64,000 nt of DNA from Streptomyces cinerochromogenes (lineage in GTDB: Bacteria; Actinomycetota; Actinomycetes; Streptomycetales; Streptomycetaceae), in the NCBI RefSeq assembly GCF_014648635.1, contig NZ_BMRM01000004.1, positions 248,001 to 312,000 of the forward strand, read 5' to 3'. How positions within the stretch are numbered: position 1 is the stretch's first letter; every line of letters starts with the position of its first letter. The notes below the pieces were generated by a model, which saw nothing but the letters and a program-made list of their open reading frames with translations, was not told the DNA's origin and searched no databases. Below, in pieces: positions 46,331 through 55,080 of the stretch. A program made the translations under genes and the position numbers.

Positions 46331-46795
46331 TCAGTGGCCGGTCGACGGGTTGTACGTGGTGGACTTCACCGGCATCTCGACGGTGAGGGGCCCGGACTTG
46401 GCGAAGTCGAGCTTCACGGTGACCGTCTGGCCCTGCTTCGGCGTGTGCTTCAGCTTCTCGAACATCAGATGGTTGCCACCGCTGCGGAACACGAGCTTCC
46501 CGTGGGCCGGTATGGCGAAGGAGGACTGCTCCGCCATGGCGCCGCCCGTCGTGCTGTGCATGGTGACCTCGCCGGCGACGTCACTGGTGACCGAGGTCAG
46601 CTCGTCCTCGGAGGTGCCCTTGTTGGTGATGGTCAGGAAACCGGCGGCCATGTCGGCGGAGACGGGCTGGGGCATGTAGGAGGCGCTGACGGACAGCTCG
46701 GCCTTCTCGGGCCCCGCGCCGGAACCGGAGCAGCCCGTGAGGGCGAGGGCACCGGTGAGCGCGCCCGCGGTCAGGGCGGCGGTACGACGCCTCAC
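46331..46795 (-). CDS. ecuC: PCuAC-domain copper chaperone lipoprotein (ECuC type)
   Basis: Extracellular copper(I) chaperone of 154 residues. The signal peptide ends with lipobox LALTGCSG, so it is lipid-anchored. The PCuAC ligand pattern is complete: Met and His in EVTMHSTTGGAM, a second Met, then His-x-Met in GGNHLMFEKL. In S. lividans ECuC passes copper to Sco. GTG at 46795 overlaps the sco stop (GTGA). The next gene, copCD, starts 13 bp later. Confidence 0.93.
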   Translation of the reverse strand: MRRRTAALTAGALTGALALTGCSGSGAGPEKAELSVSASYMPQPVSADMAAGFLTITNKGTSEDELTSVTSDVAGEVTMHSTTGGAMAEQSSFAIPAHGKLVFRSGGNHLMFEKLKHTPKQGQTVTVKLDFAKSGPLTVEMPVKSTTYNPSTGH

Positions 46796-47445
46796 GGGGT
46801 GGCTCCCTCGACGAGCTTGGGCAGGTCCTTGGTGTAGTCGTCGACCGTGGCGTTCTCGCCGTAGAGGACGTATCCGGCGTCGGTCTTCGGGGAGAAGGCG
46901 ATGACCTGGGTGCCGTGGACCGAGACGAGCTTGCCGTTCTTGTCCTTGCTCGTCGGCTCCACGGCGATGCCGACGGACTTGGCCCCGGCCTGGATCTTGG
47001 CGAAGTCGCCGGTCAGCCCGATGAACTGGGGGTCGATGCCCTTGAGCCACCGGCCCAGCTCGGCGGGGGTGTCACGGCCGGGATCGGTGGTGACGAACAC
47101 GACCCGGAGGTCGTCCTGCTCGGCCTTGGGCAGCGCCTTCTTGGCGACGGCGATGTTGCTCATGGTCGTCGGGCAGACGTCGGGGCAGTGGGTGTAGCCG
47201 AAGTAGACGAGGGTCGGGTGGCCCTTGGTCTCCTTGCGGAGGTCGTACTTCTTGCCGTGCGTGTCGGTGAGGACCAGCTCCGGCTTGTCGAACGGCTGGT
47301 CGAGAACGGTGGCGGCCTTGCCCGCGTCCGACCCTCCCTCCACCACGGCGACCGGCGAGCCGGCGTCGTCTCCGGAGCCGCAGGCGGAGAGGGTCAGGGT
47401 GGCGGCGGCGAGCAGGACGGCCGCGGTGAACGTCTTCTTGCGCAT
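46792..47445 (-). CDS. sco: Sco-family copper metallochaperone lipoprotein
   Basis: Thioredoxin-fold copper chaperone of 217 residues. Lipobox LTLSACGSG is near residue 21. The copper site is C-x3-C in YTHCPDVCPTTM plus the distal His in VSVHGTQVIAF. In Streptomyces Sco metallates cytochrome oxidase and the radical copper oxidase GlxA, and is needed for copper-dependent aerial growth. The ATG at 47445 (MRKKTFTAAVLLAAATL) starts a proper signal peptide; an earlier start at 47502 would bury it. Confidence 0.94.
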   Translation of the reverse strand: MRKKTFTAAVLLAAATLTLSACGSGDDAGSPVAVVEGGSDAGKAATVLDQPFDKPELVLTDTHGKKYDLRKETKGHPTLVYFGYTHCPDVCPTTMSNIAVAKKALPKAEQDDLRVVFVTTDPGRDTPAELGRWLKGIDPQFIGLTGDFAKIQAGAKSVGIAVEPTSKDKNGKLVSVHGTQVIAFSPKTDAGYVLYGENATVDDYTKDLPKLVEGATP

Positions 47446-47549
47446 AGAAAAATGTCCCAGATGTATGAACTCCGGCGCGCACCGGGGTCGTGCGGGCGTC
47501 ACGACGACGGCCCCGCACGACGCCCGGTACGCGCGGCGGAACGAAGGGC

Positions 47550-48269
47550 TCAGGCGGTGGTGCGGCGGCGGCCCGCGAGGACGCCGTAGGCCACGCCGGC
47601 GACACCGATGACGATGCCGACCACGCCGAGCACGCGGGCGGTGGTGTCACTGCCGCTGCCGGAGTCGGCGGCGGCCGTCTTCTCGGTCTTCTCGGCCGTC
47701 TTCTCGGCGGCCCCCGAGCCGTGGTGGTCGTCGGTGGCGGCGGACAGCTCCAGGACGGGGGCCGGGTTCTCCGGCTCGTCCTGGCCCTCCTGCGGCACCT
47801 CGATCCAGCGCACGACCTCCTTGTTGGAGTACGTCTGAAGCGCCTTGAAGACCAGGCTGTCGGTGTTCTCGGGCAGCGCTCCCAGGGAGAGCGGGAACTT
47901 CTGGAAGTAGCCCGGCTCGATGCCCTTGCCGTCGGCGGTCCAGATGACCTTGGTGACGGCCTCGTCGATCTTCTCGCCGTGCATGGTCAGCGGCTTGTCC
48001 AGCTTGGCCTTGGTGACCTCGACCTTCCAGCCGGGGACCGCCTGGGGCATCACGGAGGCGATGGGGTGGTCGGCCGGGAGGCTGACCTCGACCTTGGTGG
48101 TCGAGGCGTCGTCGCGCTCGTTCGGGACCTTGAAGTCCACGACCGCGTAACCGCCCTTGGCCGCGGTGCCCTCCGGCTGCACGGAGACGTGCGCGAAGGC
48201 GGGGGCGGACAGCGTGAGGACGGCCGTACCCGCGACGGCAGCGGCGGCGGCGAAACGAGAAGCCTTCAT
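47550..48269 (-). CDS. ycnI: YcnI-type (DUF1775) copper-binding membrane protein
   Basis: Protein of 239 residues. After signal cleavage the mature protein starts HVSVQPEGTAAKGGYAVV, and this N-terminal His is the copper ligand in Bacillus YcnI. The DUF1775 domain contains VDFKVPNERDDAST, WTADGKGIEPGYFQKF and VVRWIEVPQEGQDEPENP. A Glu/Lys linker and a C-terminal helix (LGVVGIVIGVAGVAYGVLAG) anchor it on the outer face. It is the first clear gene of the copper operon, 104 bp before sco. Confidence 0.92.
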   Translation of the reverse strand: MKASRFAAAAAVAGTAVLTLSAPAFAHVSVQPEGTAAKGGYAVVDFKVPNERDDASTTKVEVSLPADHPIASVMPQAVPGWKVEVTKAKLDKPLTMHGEKIDEAVTKVIWTADGKGIEPGYFQKFPLSLGALPENTDSLVFKALQTYSNKEVVRWIEVPQEGQDEPENPAPVLELSAATDDHHGSGAAEKTAEKTEKTAAADSGSGSDTTARVLGVVGIVIGVAGVAYGVLAGRRRTTA

Positions 48270-48399
48270 GGAAGCAAGCACTCCACTCTGAGTCAGGTCC
48301 GGGGTGAGTCCGGTGGTGATGAGGAATACGCGCACCCGCGCGTGCCGCTCGACGGCGGCGCACCGGAGTCCCTGTTCGTGAGGTGGAGCGGTGACCGCG

Positions 48400-49254
48400 T
48401 CAGGCGGCGAGGAGGAAGGCGGCGGCGGGCGGGCCGCGGCGGATCACCGTGTGCTGGAGCACGGCGGTGTGCGGGGCCGGTGCCTCGTCCCGGTCGGCGC
48501 GCGGGCCGCGGGGGCCGGGCCCGGTGGCGGGCAGCAGCCCGGCGCACAGGGCGTGCGTCAGCGCGAGCGCGGCGCGCAGGGACCGTACGAGCGCCCCCTC
48601 CGCGACTCCATGCGCCGACAGCTTGATCAGCCGCAGCACGGCCAGGTCACCGCAGCGCAGCAGCCAGCCCACGGCGAGGGCCGCGAGCAGATGGCCGAGC
48701 AGCATCGGCAGCGAGGGCAGCAGGCCGGCCGATGCGCCGGTCGCGTCGTGCGCGTGCTCCATGGTGCCGAGGGCGGCCGTGGGCCGGCCGGCGCGGTCGA
48801 TGAGACGCGCGTCGAGCAGCAGCCGGAAGGCGTGCCCCGGGGTGAGCGACGCCGGGGCCGACCCGCACACCAGCCGGGCTGCCCGTTCGACCAGCGCGCT
48901 GTCGCTCAGCACCCCGCCCGTCGTCCCGCCGCCCGTCATCGACGCCGCCGGCATCCCGCCGGAGGCCACCGCGGCCCCGTGCTGGCCCAGCCCGAACAGC
49001 GTGTGCAGCACGGTCTGGCCGAGGGCGAGGAGCGCGGCGATGCCCGGCAGCGAGCGGGCCCGCCCGGTGAGCGGTGCCACGAGCAGCAGGGAGCCGAGGA
49101 AGCCCGCGCAGAGCGTCCACAGCGGCACGCCCGCGCAGGAGGCCAGGGTGTGCCCGCACGCGGCCAGCGCGACGCAGACCGCGGCGAACACCGCGGCCCG
49201 CAGGATCCGGAGCCCGGCTCCGGGACGCGCCGTGCGCGGGTGGGGGGCAGTCAT
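48400..49254 (-). CDS. Multi-helix membrane protein of unknown function
   Basis: Protein of about 284 residues with five or six hydrophobic segments, for example ILRAAVFAAVCVALAACGHTL, LWTLCAGFLGSLLLVAPL, SLPGIAALLALGQTVLHTLF and PMLLGHLLAALAVGWLLRCG. His-containing segments (HTLFGLGQHG, MEHAHDATG) lie between them. I recognise it as a conserved streptomycete protein beside the copper genes, but have no family name. It reads into ycnI on the same strand with a 130-bp gap and may take part in copper handling; that is inferred from location. Confidence 0.75.
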   Translation of the reverse strand: MTAPHPRTARPGAGLRILRAAVFAAVCVALAACGHTLASCAGVPLWTLCAGFLGSLLLVAPLTGRARSLPGIAALLALGQTVLHTLFGLGQHGAAVASGGMPAASMTGGGTTGGVLSDSALVERAARLVCGSAPASLTPGHAFRLLLDARLIDRAGRPTAALGTMEHAHDATGASAGLLPSLPMLLGHLLAALAVGWLLRCGDLAVLRLIKLSAHGVAEGALVRSLRAALALTHALCAGLLPATGPGPRGPRADRDEAPAPHTAVLQHTVIRRGPPAAAFLLAA

Positions 49255-49454
49255 GGCGGCCTCATCATCGCACTGTCCGCGCCGGCGGCCCACGCCAGGT
49301 CGCCCGATCCGGCCCCGGTGCGCCGCCCCTCATACACCGATTCCTCCCGCCGCGCATCGGCCGGATGGGCTCAGTCACGGCGACGGAGTGCTTACGGAAA
49401 CCTACGCGCGGCAATACGTAACGGTATGTCGAGCCGCGGCCAGGAGGCTGGAGC

Positions 49455-49898
49455 ATGAGCATCTGGTGGTCACTCCATCTGCGGCGCGAGGCCGCCAGCG
49501 TGCCGCTCGCCCGGCGGCTGCTGATCGGCACGATGGAGACGGCGGGCGTCGACCCGGAGATCTCCTACGACCTGTCCGTCGCCCTGAGCGAGGCCTGCGC
49601 GAACGCCGTCGAACACGGCGGGGACGCCGGGCGCGGCGCTTCGGAGGCGTACCGGGTGACCGCGTACCTCGACGGCGAGAAGTGCCGCATCGAGGTGGCC
49701 GACTCCGGTCCCGGTCTCGCCCGCCCCCTCGACCCCCGGCCGGCCCGCCCGGACGCCGAGCACGGCCGCGGCCTCTGCCTGATCCGCGAACTCGCCGACC
49801 ACGTCCACATCGGCGCCAGGCCCGGCCGGGGCGGAACGGTGGTCAGCTTCGACAAGATCCTCAAATGGAAGAAGGATCCTTCGCTGCTCACGGCGTGA
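49455..49898 (+). CDS. ATP-binding anti-sigma/regulatory kinase-like protein
   Basis: Single-domain GHKL ATPase of 147 residues, like the SpoIIAB/RsbW anti-sigma kinases. The N box is SEACANAVEHGG, the G1 box ADSGPGL and the G2 box HGRGLCLI. AGGAGG stands before the ATG. No sigma or antagonist gene is adjacent. Streptomyces carry many such orphan proteins; a target sigma factor or STAS protein cannot be named. Confidence 0.88.
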   Translation: MSIWWSLHLRREAASVPLARRLLIGTMETAGVDPEISYDLSVALSEACANAVEHGGDAGRGASEAYRVTAYLDGEKCRIEVADSGPGLARPLDPRPARPDAEHGRGLCLIRELADHVHIGARPGRGGTVVSFDKILKWKKDPSLLTA

Positions 49899-49911
49899 CG
49901 GGGGCGGGGGC

Positions 49912-51282
49912 TCAGCGGGGCGGCTCCAGCACCTTCGCCAGTGCCTCCAGGGCCTCCGGGTACGCCCGCTCCCGGGGCGTGCCGTAGCCGACGACCAGGC
50001 CCTGCGGCCGGCCGGCGTGCGGGGTGTGCCAGTGCTCGCCGAGGGCGCCCAGCGCCAGGCCCTCCGCCTCCGCCCGGGCCAGTACCTCGGCCTCGTCCGG
50101 CACCTCGATCAGCGCGTGCAGCCCGGCCGCGACCCCGCGCACGCTCCTGCGCGCCCCCAGCCGGCCCAGCAGCTGGTCACGGCGCCGCCGGTACCGCAGC
50201 CGGCACGCGCGCACGTGGCGGTCGTAGGCGTGGCTGTCGATCAGCTCGGCGAGGGCGAGCTGGCCGATGGTCTCGGTGTGGTGGTCGCTGTGCAGCTTGG
50301 CCTCGGCGACCGCGTCGACCAGGTGCGGGGGCAGCACCATCCAGCCGAGGCGGAGCGCGGGGCCGAGTGTCTTGGAGGCGGTGCCCAGGTAGACGACCTG
50401 GCCGGGTGCCATGCCCTGCACCGCGCCCACCGGCTGCCGGTCGTAGCGGAACTCGCCGTCGTAGTCGTCCTCGACGATGAGCCCGCCCCGCGCGCGGGCC
50501 CAGTCGGTGAGTGCCCGGCGCCGCTCGGGGTGGAGGGTCACCCCGGTCGGGTACTGGTGGGCCGGTGTGACCACCACGGCCGCAGCCTCGCCCAGCTCCT
50601 CCGGGCGCACCCCGCGCGTGTCGACCGGGACCGGCAGGACCGTTCCGCCGTTGTGCCGCACCACGTCCCGGTGGAACGGCAGCCCCGGGTCCTCCATGGC
50701 GACGGCGGCGCCGCCCAGGACGCGTGTGAGCAGCGCGAGGCCCTGCACGTACCCGGAGGTGACGACGATCCGCTCCGGCGGCGCGAGCACTCCGCGCGCC
50801 CGGCCCAGATAGCCGGAGAGCGCGGTGCGCAGCTCGATCCGGCCGCGCGGGTCGCCGTAGTCGTACGCCAGCGAGGGGGCCGTCGCTATGGCGCGGCGCA
50901 GCGCGCGCAGCCAGGCCGCCGCGGGGAACGCGCCGACGTCCGGGCCGCCCGGGCGCAGGTCGTGACGGGGGGCACGCGCGCGTGCGTGCGCCTGCGGCGT
51001 CTCGGCGTCCACGGCGGGCAGCTCGGCGACCCGGGTGCCGGAGCCCTGCCGGGCCGTCAGGTACCCCTCGGCCACCAGCTGGTCGTACGCCGCCTTGGCG
51101 GTGCCGCGCGAGATGCCCAGGTCGGTCGCGAGCCGCCGGGTGGCGGGGAGCCGGGTACCGGGCGTGAGCCGCCCGTCGCGTACCGCGTCCCTGAGCGCCC
51201 GTTCGAGCCCGACCCGGCGTCCGTCGGCCGAGTCGGGTTCCAGGCGCAGGTCGACGCCGACGCCGGACCAGAAGTCGTTCAC
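49912..51282 (-). CDS. MocR-family regulator (GntR plus aminotransferase domain)
   Basis: Protein of 456 residues. The N-terminal GntR winged helix has LRDAVRDGRLTPGTRLPATR and LGISRGTAKAAYDQLVAEGY. The C-terminal two-thirds is a fold-type I aminotransferase-like domain with YDYGDPRGRIELRTALSGYL and the PLP lysine in YLGTASKTLGPALRLGW. PLP or an aldehyde/amine adduct is the usual effector; many members control vitamin B6 or GABA genes. GTG at 51282 follows a G-run. It has no obvious target beside it, except perhaps its own promoter. Confidence 0.92.
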   Translation of the reverse strand: MNDFWSGVGVDLRLEPDSADGRRVGLERALRDAVRDGRLTPGTRLPATRRLATDLGISRGTAKAAYDQLVAEGYLTARQGSGTRVAELPAVDAETPQAHARARAPRHDLRPGGPDVGAFPAAAWLRALRRAIATAPSLAYDYGDPRGRIELRTALSGYLGRARGVLAPPERIVVTSGYVQGLALLTRVLGGAAVAMEDPGLPFHRDVVRHNGGTVLPVPVDTRGVRPEELGEAAAVVVTPAHQYPTGVTLHPERRRALTDWARARGGLIVEDDYDGEFRYDRQPVGAVQGMAPGQVVYLGTASKTLGPALRLGWMVLPPHLVDAVAEAKLHSDHHTETIGQLALAELIDSHAYDRHVRACRLRYRRRRDQLLGRLGARRSVRGVAAGLHALIEVPDEAEVLARAEAEGLALGALGEHWHTPHAGRPQGLVVGYGTPRERAYPEALEALAKVLEPPR

Positions 51283-51304
51283 GAATCCCCCCAACACGCG
51301 AAAC

Positions 51305-51330
51305 GGCCGGGTACCCACCGGTACCCGGCC
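51305..51330 (-). terminator. Hairpin terminator after pepP
   Basis: GGCCGGGTAC-CCACCG-GTACCCGGCC is a perfect 10-bp stem with a 6-base loop. It lies 14 bp after the stop of the minus-strand peptidase gene and before the MocR start. Confidence 0.8.
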
Positions 51331-51343
51331 ACTCAGTCTGACG

Positions 51344-52828
51344 TCAGCCCGTCAGCGAGGCCATCCACGCCTCCACCTCGTCGGAGCGACGCGGCAGCCC
51401 GGCGGAAAGGTTCCGGTTGCCGTCCTCCGTCACGAGGATGTCGTCCTCGATCCGGACGCCGATGCCCCGGTACTCCTCCGGCACGGTCAGGTCGTCGGCC
51501 TGGAAGTACAGCCCGGGCTCGACGGTGAGGACCATGCCCGGCTCCAGCGTGCCGTCCACGTAGGTCTCGGTCCGCGCGGCGGCGCAGTCGTGGACGTCCA
51601 TGCCGAGCATGTGACCGGTGCCGTGCAGGGTCCAGCGGCGCTGGAGCCCCAGCTCCAGGACGCGCTCGACCGGGCCCTCGACCAGGCCCCACTCGACGAG
51701 CCGCTCGGCCAGCACGCGCTGCGACGCGTCGTGGAAGTCGCGGTACTTGGCGCCCGGCTTCACGGCCGCGATACCGGCCTCCTGGGCCTCGTACACGGCG
51801 TCGTAGATCTTCTTCTGGATCTCGCTGTACGTGCCGTTGACCGGCAGCGTGCGCGTGACGTCGGCGGTGTACAGGGTGTGCGTCTCCACGCCCGCGTCCA
51901 GCAGGAGCAGGTCGCCGGAGCGGACCGGGCCGTCGTTGCGGACCCAGTGCAGGGTGCAGGCGTGCGGGCCGGCCGCGCAGATGGAGCCGTAGCCGACGTC
52001 GTTGCCCTCCACGCGCGCGCGGAGGAAGAACGTGCCCTCGATGTAGCGCTCGGAGGTGGCCTCGGCCTTGTCGAGGACCTTCACGACGTCCTCGAAGCCG
52101 CGCACGGTGGAGTCGACGGCCTTCTGCAACTCGCCGACCTCGAACTCGTCCTTGACCAGGCGCATCTCGGAGAGGAAGACGCGCAGCTCCTCGTCGCGCT
52201 CGGCGGTGACCTTGTCGGTCAGGGCCGCCTCGATGCCGGCGTCGTAGCCGCGCACCACGCGGACCGGGCCGGTGGCCTCGCGGAGCTTGTCGGCCAGCTC
52301 GCGCACGTCGGCGGCCGGGATGCCGTAGAGCGCCTCGGACTCGGTGAGGGAGTGCCGGCGGCCGACCCACAGCTCGCCCTGGCCGGAGAGCCAGAACTCG
52401 CCGTTCTCACGGTTCGAGCGCGGCAGGAGGTAGATCGTCGCCTGGTGGCCGTCGCCCTTGGGCTCCAGGACCAGGACGCCGTCCTCGGTCTGGTTGCCGG
52501 TGAGGTACGCGTACTCGACGGAGGCGCGGAAGGGGTACTCGGTGTCGTTGGAGCGGGTCTTCAGGTTGCCCGCCGGGATCACCAGGCGCTCGCCGGGGAA
52601 GCGGGCGGAGAGCGCGGCGCGGCGGCGCGCGGTGTGTCCGGCCTGCTCGATCGGCTTCAGGTCACGCAGCTCCGTGTCGGCCCAGCCGGACTTCATGTTC
52701 TCGGCCAGCTCGTCGGAGACGCCCGGGTACAGGCCGTTCTTCCGCTGCTTGACGGTCTCCTCGGACTCGGTCTCCGGGCCCTCCGCGGTAGCGGAGTCGG
52801 GCACAGCCGGGTTGAGCTCGTCGGACAC
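51344..52828 (-). CDS. pepP: Xaa-Pro aminopeptidase (aminopeptidase P)
   Basis: M24B metallopeptidase of 494 residues that removes N-terminal residues before proline. The N-terminal domain (50-230) has PAGNLKTRSNDTEYPFRASV and TGNQTEDGVLVLEP. The catalytic domain has the two-metal ligands Asp in LLLLDAGVE and TADVTRT, His in HGTGHMLGMDVHD, and Glu in TVEPGLYF and GVRIEDDILV. The GTG at 52828 has GAGGAGG before it. A 40-residue acidic disordered leader precedes the fold. The hairpin at 51305 ends the transcript. Confidence 0.96.
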   Translation of the reverse strand: MSDELNPAVPDSATAEGPETESEETVKQRKNGLYPGVSDELAENMKSGWADTELRDLKPIEQAGHTARRRAALSARFPGERLVIPAGNLKTRSNDTEYPFRASVEYAYLTGNQTEDGVLVLEPKGDGHQATIYLLPRSNRENGEFWLSGQGELWVGRRHSLTESEALYGIPAADVRELADKLREATGPVRVVRGYDAGIEAALTDKVTAERDEELRVFLSEMRLVKDEFEVGELQKAVDSTVRGFEDVVKVLDKAEATSERYIEGTFFLRARVEGNDVGYGSICAAGPHACTLHWVRNDGPVRSGDLLLLDAGVETHTLYTADVTRTLPVNGTYSEIQKKIYDAVYEAQEAGIAAVKPGAKYRDFHDASQRVLAERLVEWGLVEGPVERVLELGLQRRWTLHGTGHMLGMDVHDCAAARTETYVDGTLEPGMVLTVEPGLYFQADDLTVPEEYRGIGVRIEDDILVTEDGNRNLSAGLPRRSDEVEAWMASLTG

Positions 52829-52974
52829 GTGATCCTCCTCGATACGCCATTGATCTCCCCCGGGGCCCGCGACGCTCCTGCTTGTGGCCGAGCGGGGACC
52901 TCCATCATCGTACGGTCGTACCGGGGCCGGGCGGGGGCGGATGACCTGTTATGCCCGGTCATGCCAGCCGCCGG

Positions 52975-53100
52975 GCGCGGTGCTCGGTCGAAGCGGCGCT
53001 CGGCGGAGCGCGGTGTTCGGTCGAAGCGGCGCCTCGGCGGGGGCGCGGCGCTCGGCGGAAGCGCGGCGCTCGGTGGAGGCCGGTGTTCAGTCGAAGCGGG
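52975..53100. repeat. Degenerate tandem repeats after the phosphatase gene
   Basis: Two 33-bp units (52975-53007 and 53008-53040) differ at only a few places. Shorter relatives follow at 53043, 53061 and 53080. The last contains the stop codon and final codons of the phosphatase gene at 53087, so the array looks like repeated duplication of that gene's 3' end. It lies in the gap before the pepP promoter. Confidence 0.65.
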
Positions 53101-54469
53101 CCGCGAGCAGGACCACGTCCTCCTCGCTGTCGGCGGTGTCCAGGCCGTCCGGCAGGACCGCGCGCAGGACGTGGTCGGCGACGGCCCCCGGATCGTGCCG
53201 CACCGCGCGCGGGAGGCCCGCCGCGGCGGCGTGCAGCCGGGCGAAGGCCCGGTCCATCGGGTCGCCGGTACGGTGCAGCAGCCCGTCGGTGTAGAGCAGG
53301 ACCGTCTCCCCGGCCGCCGCCTGGATCTCCACGCTGGGCGCCTCCCAGCAGGCGAGCATGCCGAGCGGCGCGGAGACGGAGGTCTCGGCGAACTCGGTGC
53401 GCCGCTCCCCGATCAGCAGGGGCGGGCTGTGCCCGGCCCCGGCCAGGGTGATCTTGCGCAGGGCCGGCTCGCAGTACGCGAACAGGGCGGTGGCGGAGCG
53501 GGCCGGCTCGGTCAGCCGCAGCAGCAGTTCCAGGTCGGACAGGACGGCGACCGGGTCCTCGCCCTCCATCACGGCGTAGGCGCGCAGGGAAGCGCGCAGC
53601 CGGCCCATGGCGGCCACCGCGCTGGGTCCGGAGCCGGTGACCGAGCCGACGGACAGGCCGAGCGCCGCCTCCGGCAGCGGCAGGGCGTCGTACCAGTCGC
53701 CGCCGCCGCGCGGGCCGGTGCGGTGCCGGGCGGCGAGCTGGACGCCGGCCACCCGGGGCAGCCGGGAGGGCAGCAGCTCCTCGGTGAGGGTCGCCACGCA
53801 CGCGCGCGTGCGTTCCACCTCCAGCAGCCGGGCCAGGTGCTCGGTGGCGTGCCGGACGTACAGCCCGGCGAGGTGGCGCCGTCGTTCGTCCGGCTCGGCC
53901 GGTTCGTCGTAGAGCCAGACGGCGGCGCCGAGGCGGCCGGCGGTCTCGGTGGCGAGCGGGAGGGCGTAGCTGGCGGCGTAACCGAGGCGGGCGGCGACCT
54001 CGCGGTGGCGCGGGTCCAGGCCGGCCTCGGCGAACAGGTCGGGGTGCACGATCTCGGCGGCGGCACGGGTGTCGTACGGCAGGGCGCCGGGCGGCACGGT
54101 CTCGATGTGGCCGAGGTCGGCGCGGCCGAGGCCGAGGCCGAGCGTGGTGCGGGGACCCGGGCCGTCGGCGGGCTCCAGGACGACCAGACCACGGCGGGCG
54201 CCGACCAGCGCGGCTCCGGCGCGCAGCAGTTCGTGCAGGGCGTGGTCGAGGGCGTGGGTGCGGGAGAGGCGCTCGGTGAGTTCGTGGAGGGTCGTCAGAT
54301 CGGAGACCCAGCCGGCCAGCCGGTCCTGGAGGACGGCACCGGGAGCGGGGGCGTGGGGGGTGGGGACGGCGGCGGCGCCGGAGGCGGGCGGAGCGGGCGC
54401 GACAGTGTGGGCGGGGGTGGGAACCGTAGGATCGATTCCAGCCACTTTCGGAGGGTGCGGGGCGTTCAT
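53087..54469 (-). CDS. PP2C/SpoIIE-type phosphatase with GAF domain
   Basis: Regulatory protein Ser/Thr phosphatase of 460 residues. After a Pro/Ala-rich leader, a GAF domain (about 60-215) begins LTTLHELTERLSRTHALDHA. The SpoIIE/PP2C domain (235-460) has GVQLAARHRTGPRGGGDWYD with a metal-binding Asp, AGHSPPLLI, LLYTDGLLHRTGDP and DVVLLAARFD at the end. Such enzymes usually dephosphorylate STAS anti-sigma antagonists. The upstream ORF at 54482 is in the same frame, separated by one TGA and four codons. No ribosome site is obvious for this ATG. Confidence 0.9.
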   Translation of the reverse strand: MNAPHPPKVAGIDPTVPTPAHTVAPAPPASGAAAVPTPHAPAPGAVLQDRLAGWVSDLTTLHELTERLSRTHALDHALHELLRAGAALVGARRGLVVLEPADGPGPRTTLGLGLGRADLGHIETVPPGALPYDTRAAAEIVHPDLFAEAGLDPRHREVAARLGYAASYALPLATETAGRLGAAVWLYDEPAEPDERRRHLAGLYVRHATEHLARLLEVERTRACVATLTEELLPSRLPRVAGVQLAARHRTGPRGGGDWYDALPLPEAALGLSVGSVTGSGPSAVAAMGRLRASLRAYAVMEGEDPVAVLSDLELLLRLTEPARSATALFAYCEPALRKITLAGAGHSPPLLIGERRTEFAETSVSAPLGMLACWEAPSVEIQAAAGETVLLYTDGLLHRTGDPMDRAFARLHAAAAGLPRAVRHDPGAVADHVLRAVLPDGLDTADSEEDVVLLAARFD

Positions 54470-54481
54470 GGCGCCCGGCCT

Positions 54482-54586
54482 TCAGACCGGTGCGTATTGC
54501 TCAAAAGCATCGCAAACCCCCATGTCATTCTGCGCCGCTAGCAGTGTCTCCACATGTACACGCACTCGTGAGGGGATGTCCAGCAT
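54482..54586 (-). CDS. 34-residue ORF in frame before the phosphatase gene
   Basis: Short frame MLDIPSRVRVHVETLLAAQN followed by DMGVCDAFEQYAPV, then TGA. AGGA stands directly before its ATG. It is in the same reading frame as the phosphatase, whose ATG comes four codons after the TGA. The sequence is protein-like and looks conserved in style, unlike shadow frames. It may be a leader peptide that couples translation, or the true N-terminus of the phosphatase cut off by a nonsense codon. Function is not known. Confidence 0.55.
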   Translation of the reverse strand: MLDIPSRVRVHVETLLAAQNDMGVCDAFEQYAPV

Positions 54587-55080
54587 TGTCCTGCGAGGAT
54601 TCCTGGTGTCCATGGGGCGGGGGAGGGTTTTTCCCGAACCCCTTGCCTTACTGCCAAGTTGGCTAAAAACTGCCTTAGGTATCGCCTCATTGCGGTCGAC
54701 TGGCCTTGCTCCACGGAGCGTCACAGCGGTCGTGATGGGTACGTACTCGGTGAAGGCCAGGGGTGGTTGGGGGCCGCCCGGAACCTGGCGACGGACCCGG
54801 GCGTCATAGCCACCGACGGCCGAGCCCCATCCTCCCGTGGCGGAGGCGGAGAGAAATACGCGCGACGGCAAAACGCCAGACTTCGCCACCCCCACGCCGC
54901 AGCCGTGCTTTTGATAGACGCACTATGGACGCGGACGCGGCCAACGCTCGACCCCTTGGGGTTCCCCCTGCGTGCGCAGGGGTGTGATGCGCCAACAGGT
55001 ACGCAGAGTGAAGTGATCGACACATGGTGTGATGTAGCCCACGGTGTTGCCAGCGGTGCAACGGAAAGGAACGAGCGCTC
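54587..55080. other. Long divergent gap
   Basis: Nearly 500 bp between the small ORF and the prim-pol-like gene. It contains a compact GC hairpin (CCCCTGCG-TG-CGCAGGGG at 54965-54982) and AT-richer stretches around 54655-54690 and 54990-55060 that should be promoters. GAAAGGAA at the end is the ribosome site of the next gene. No credible gene is seen. Confidence 0.5.
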
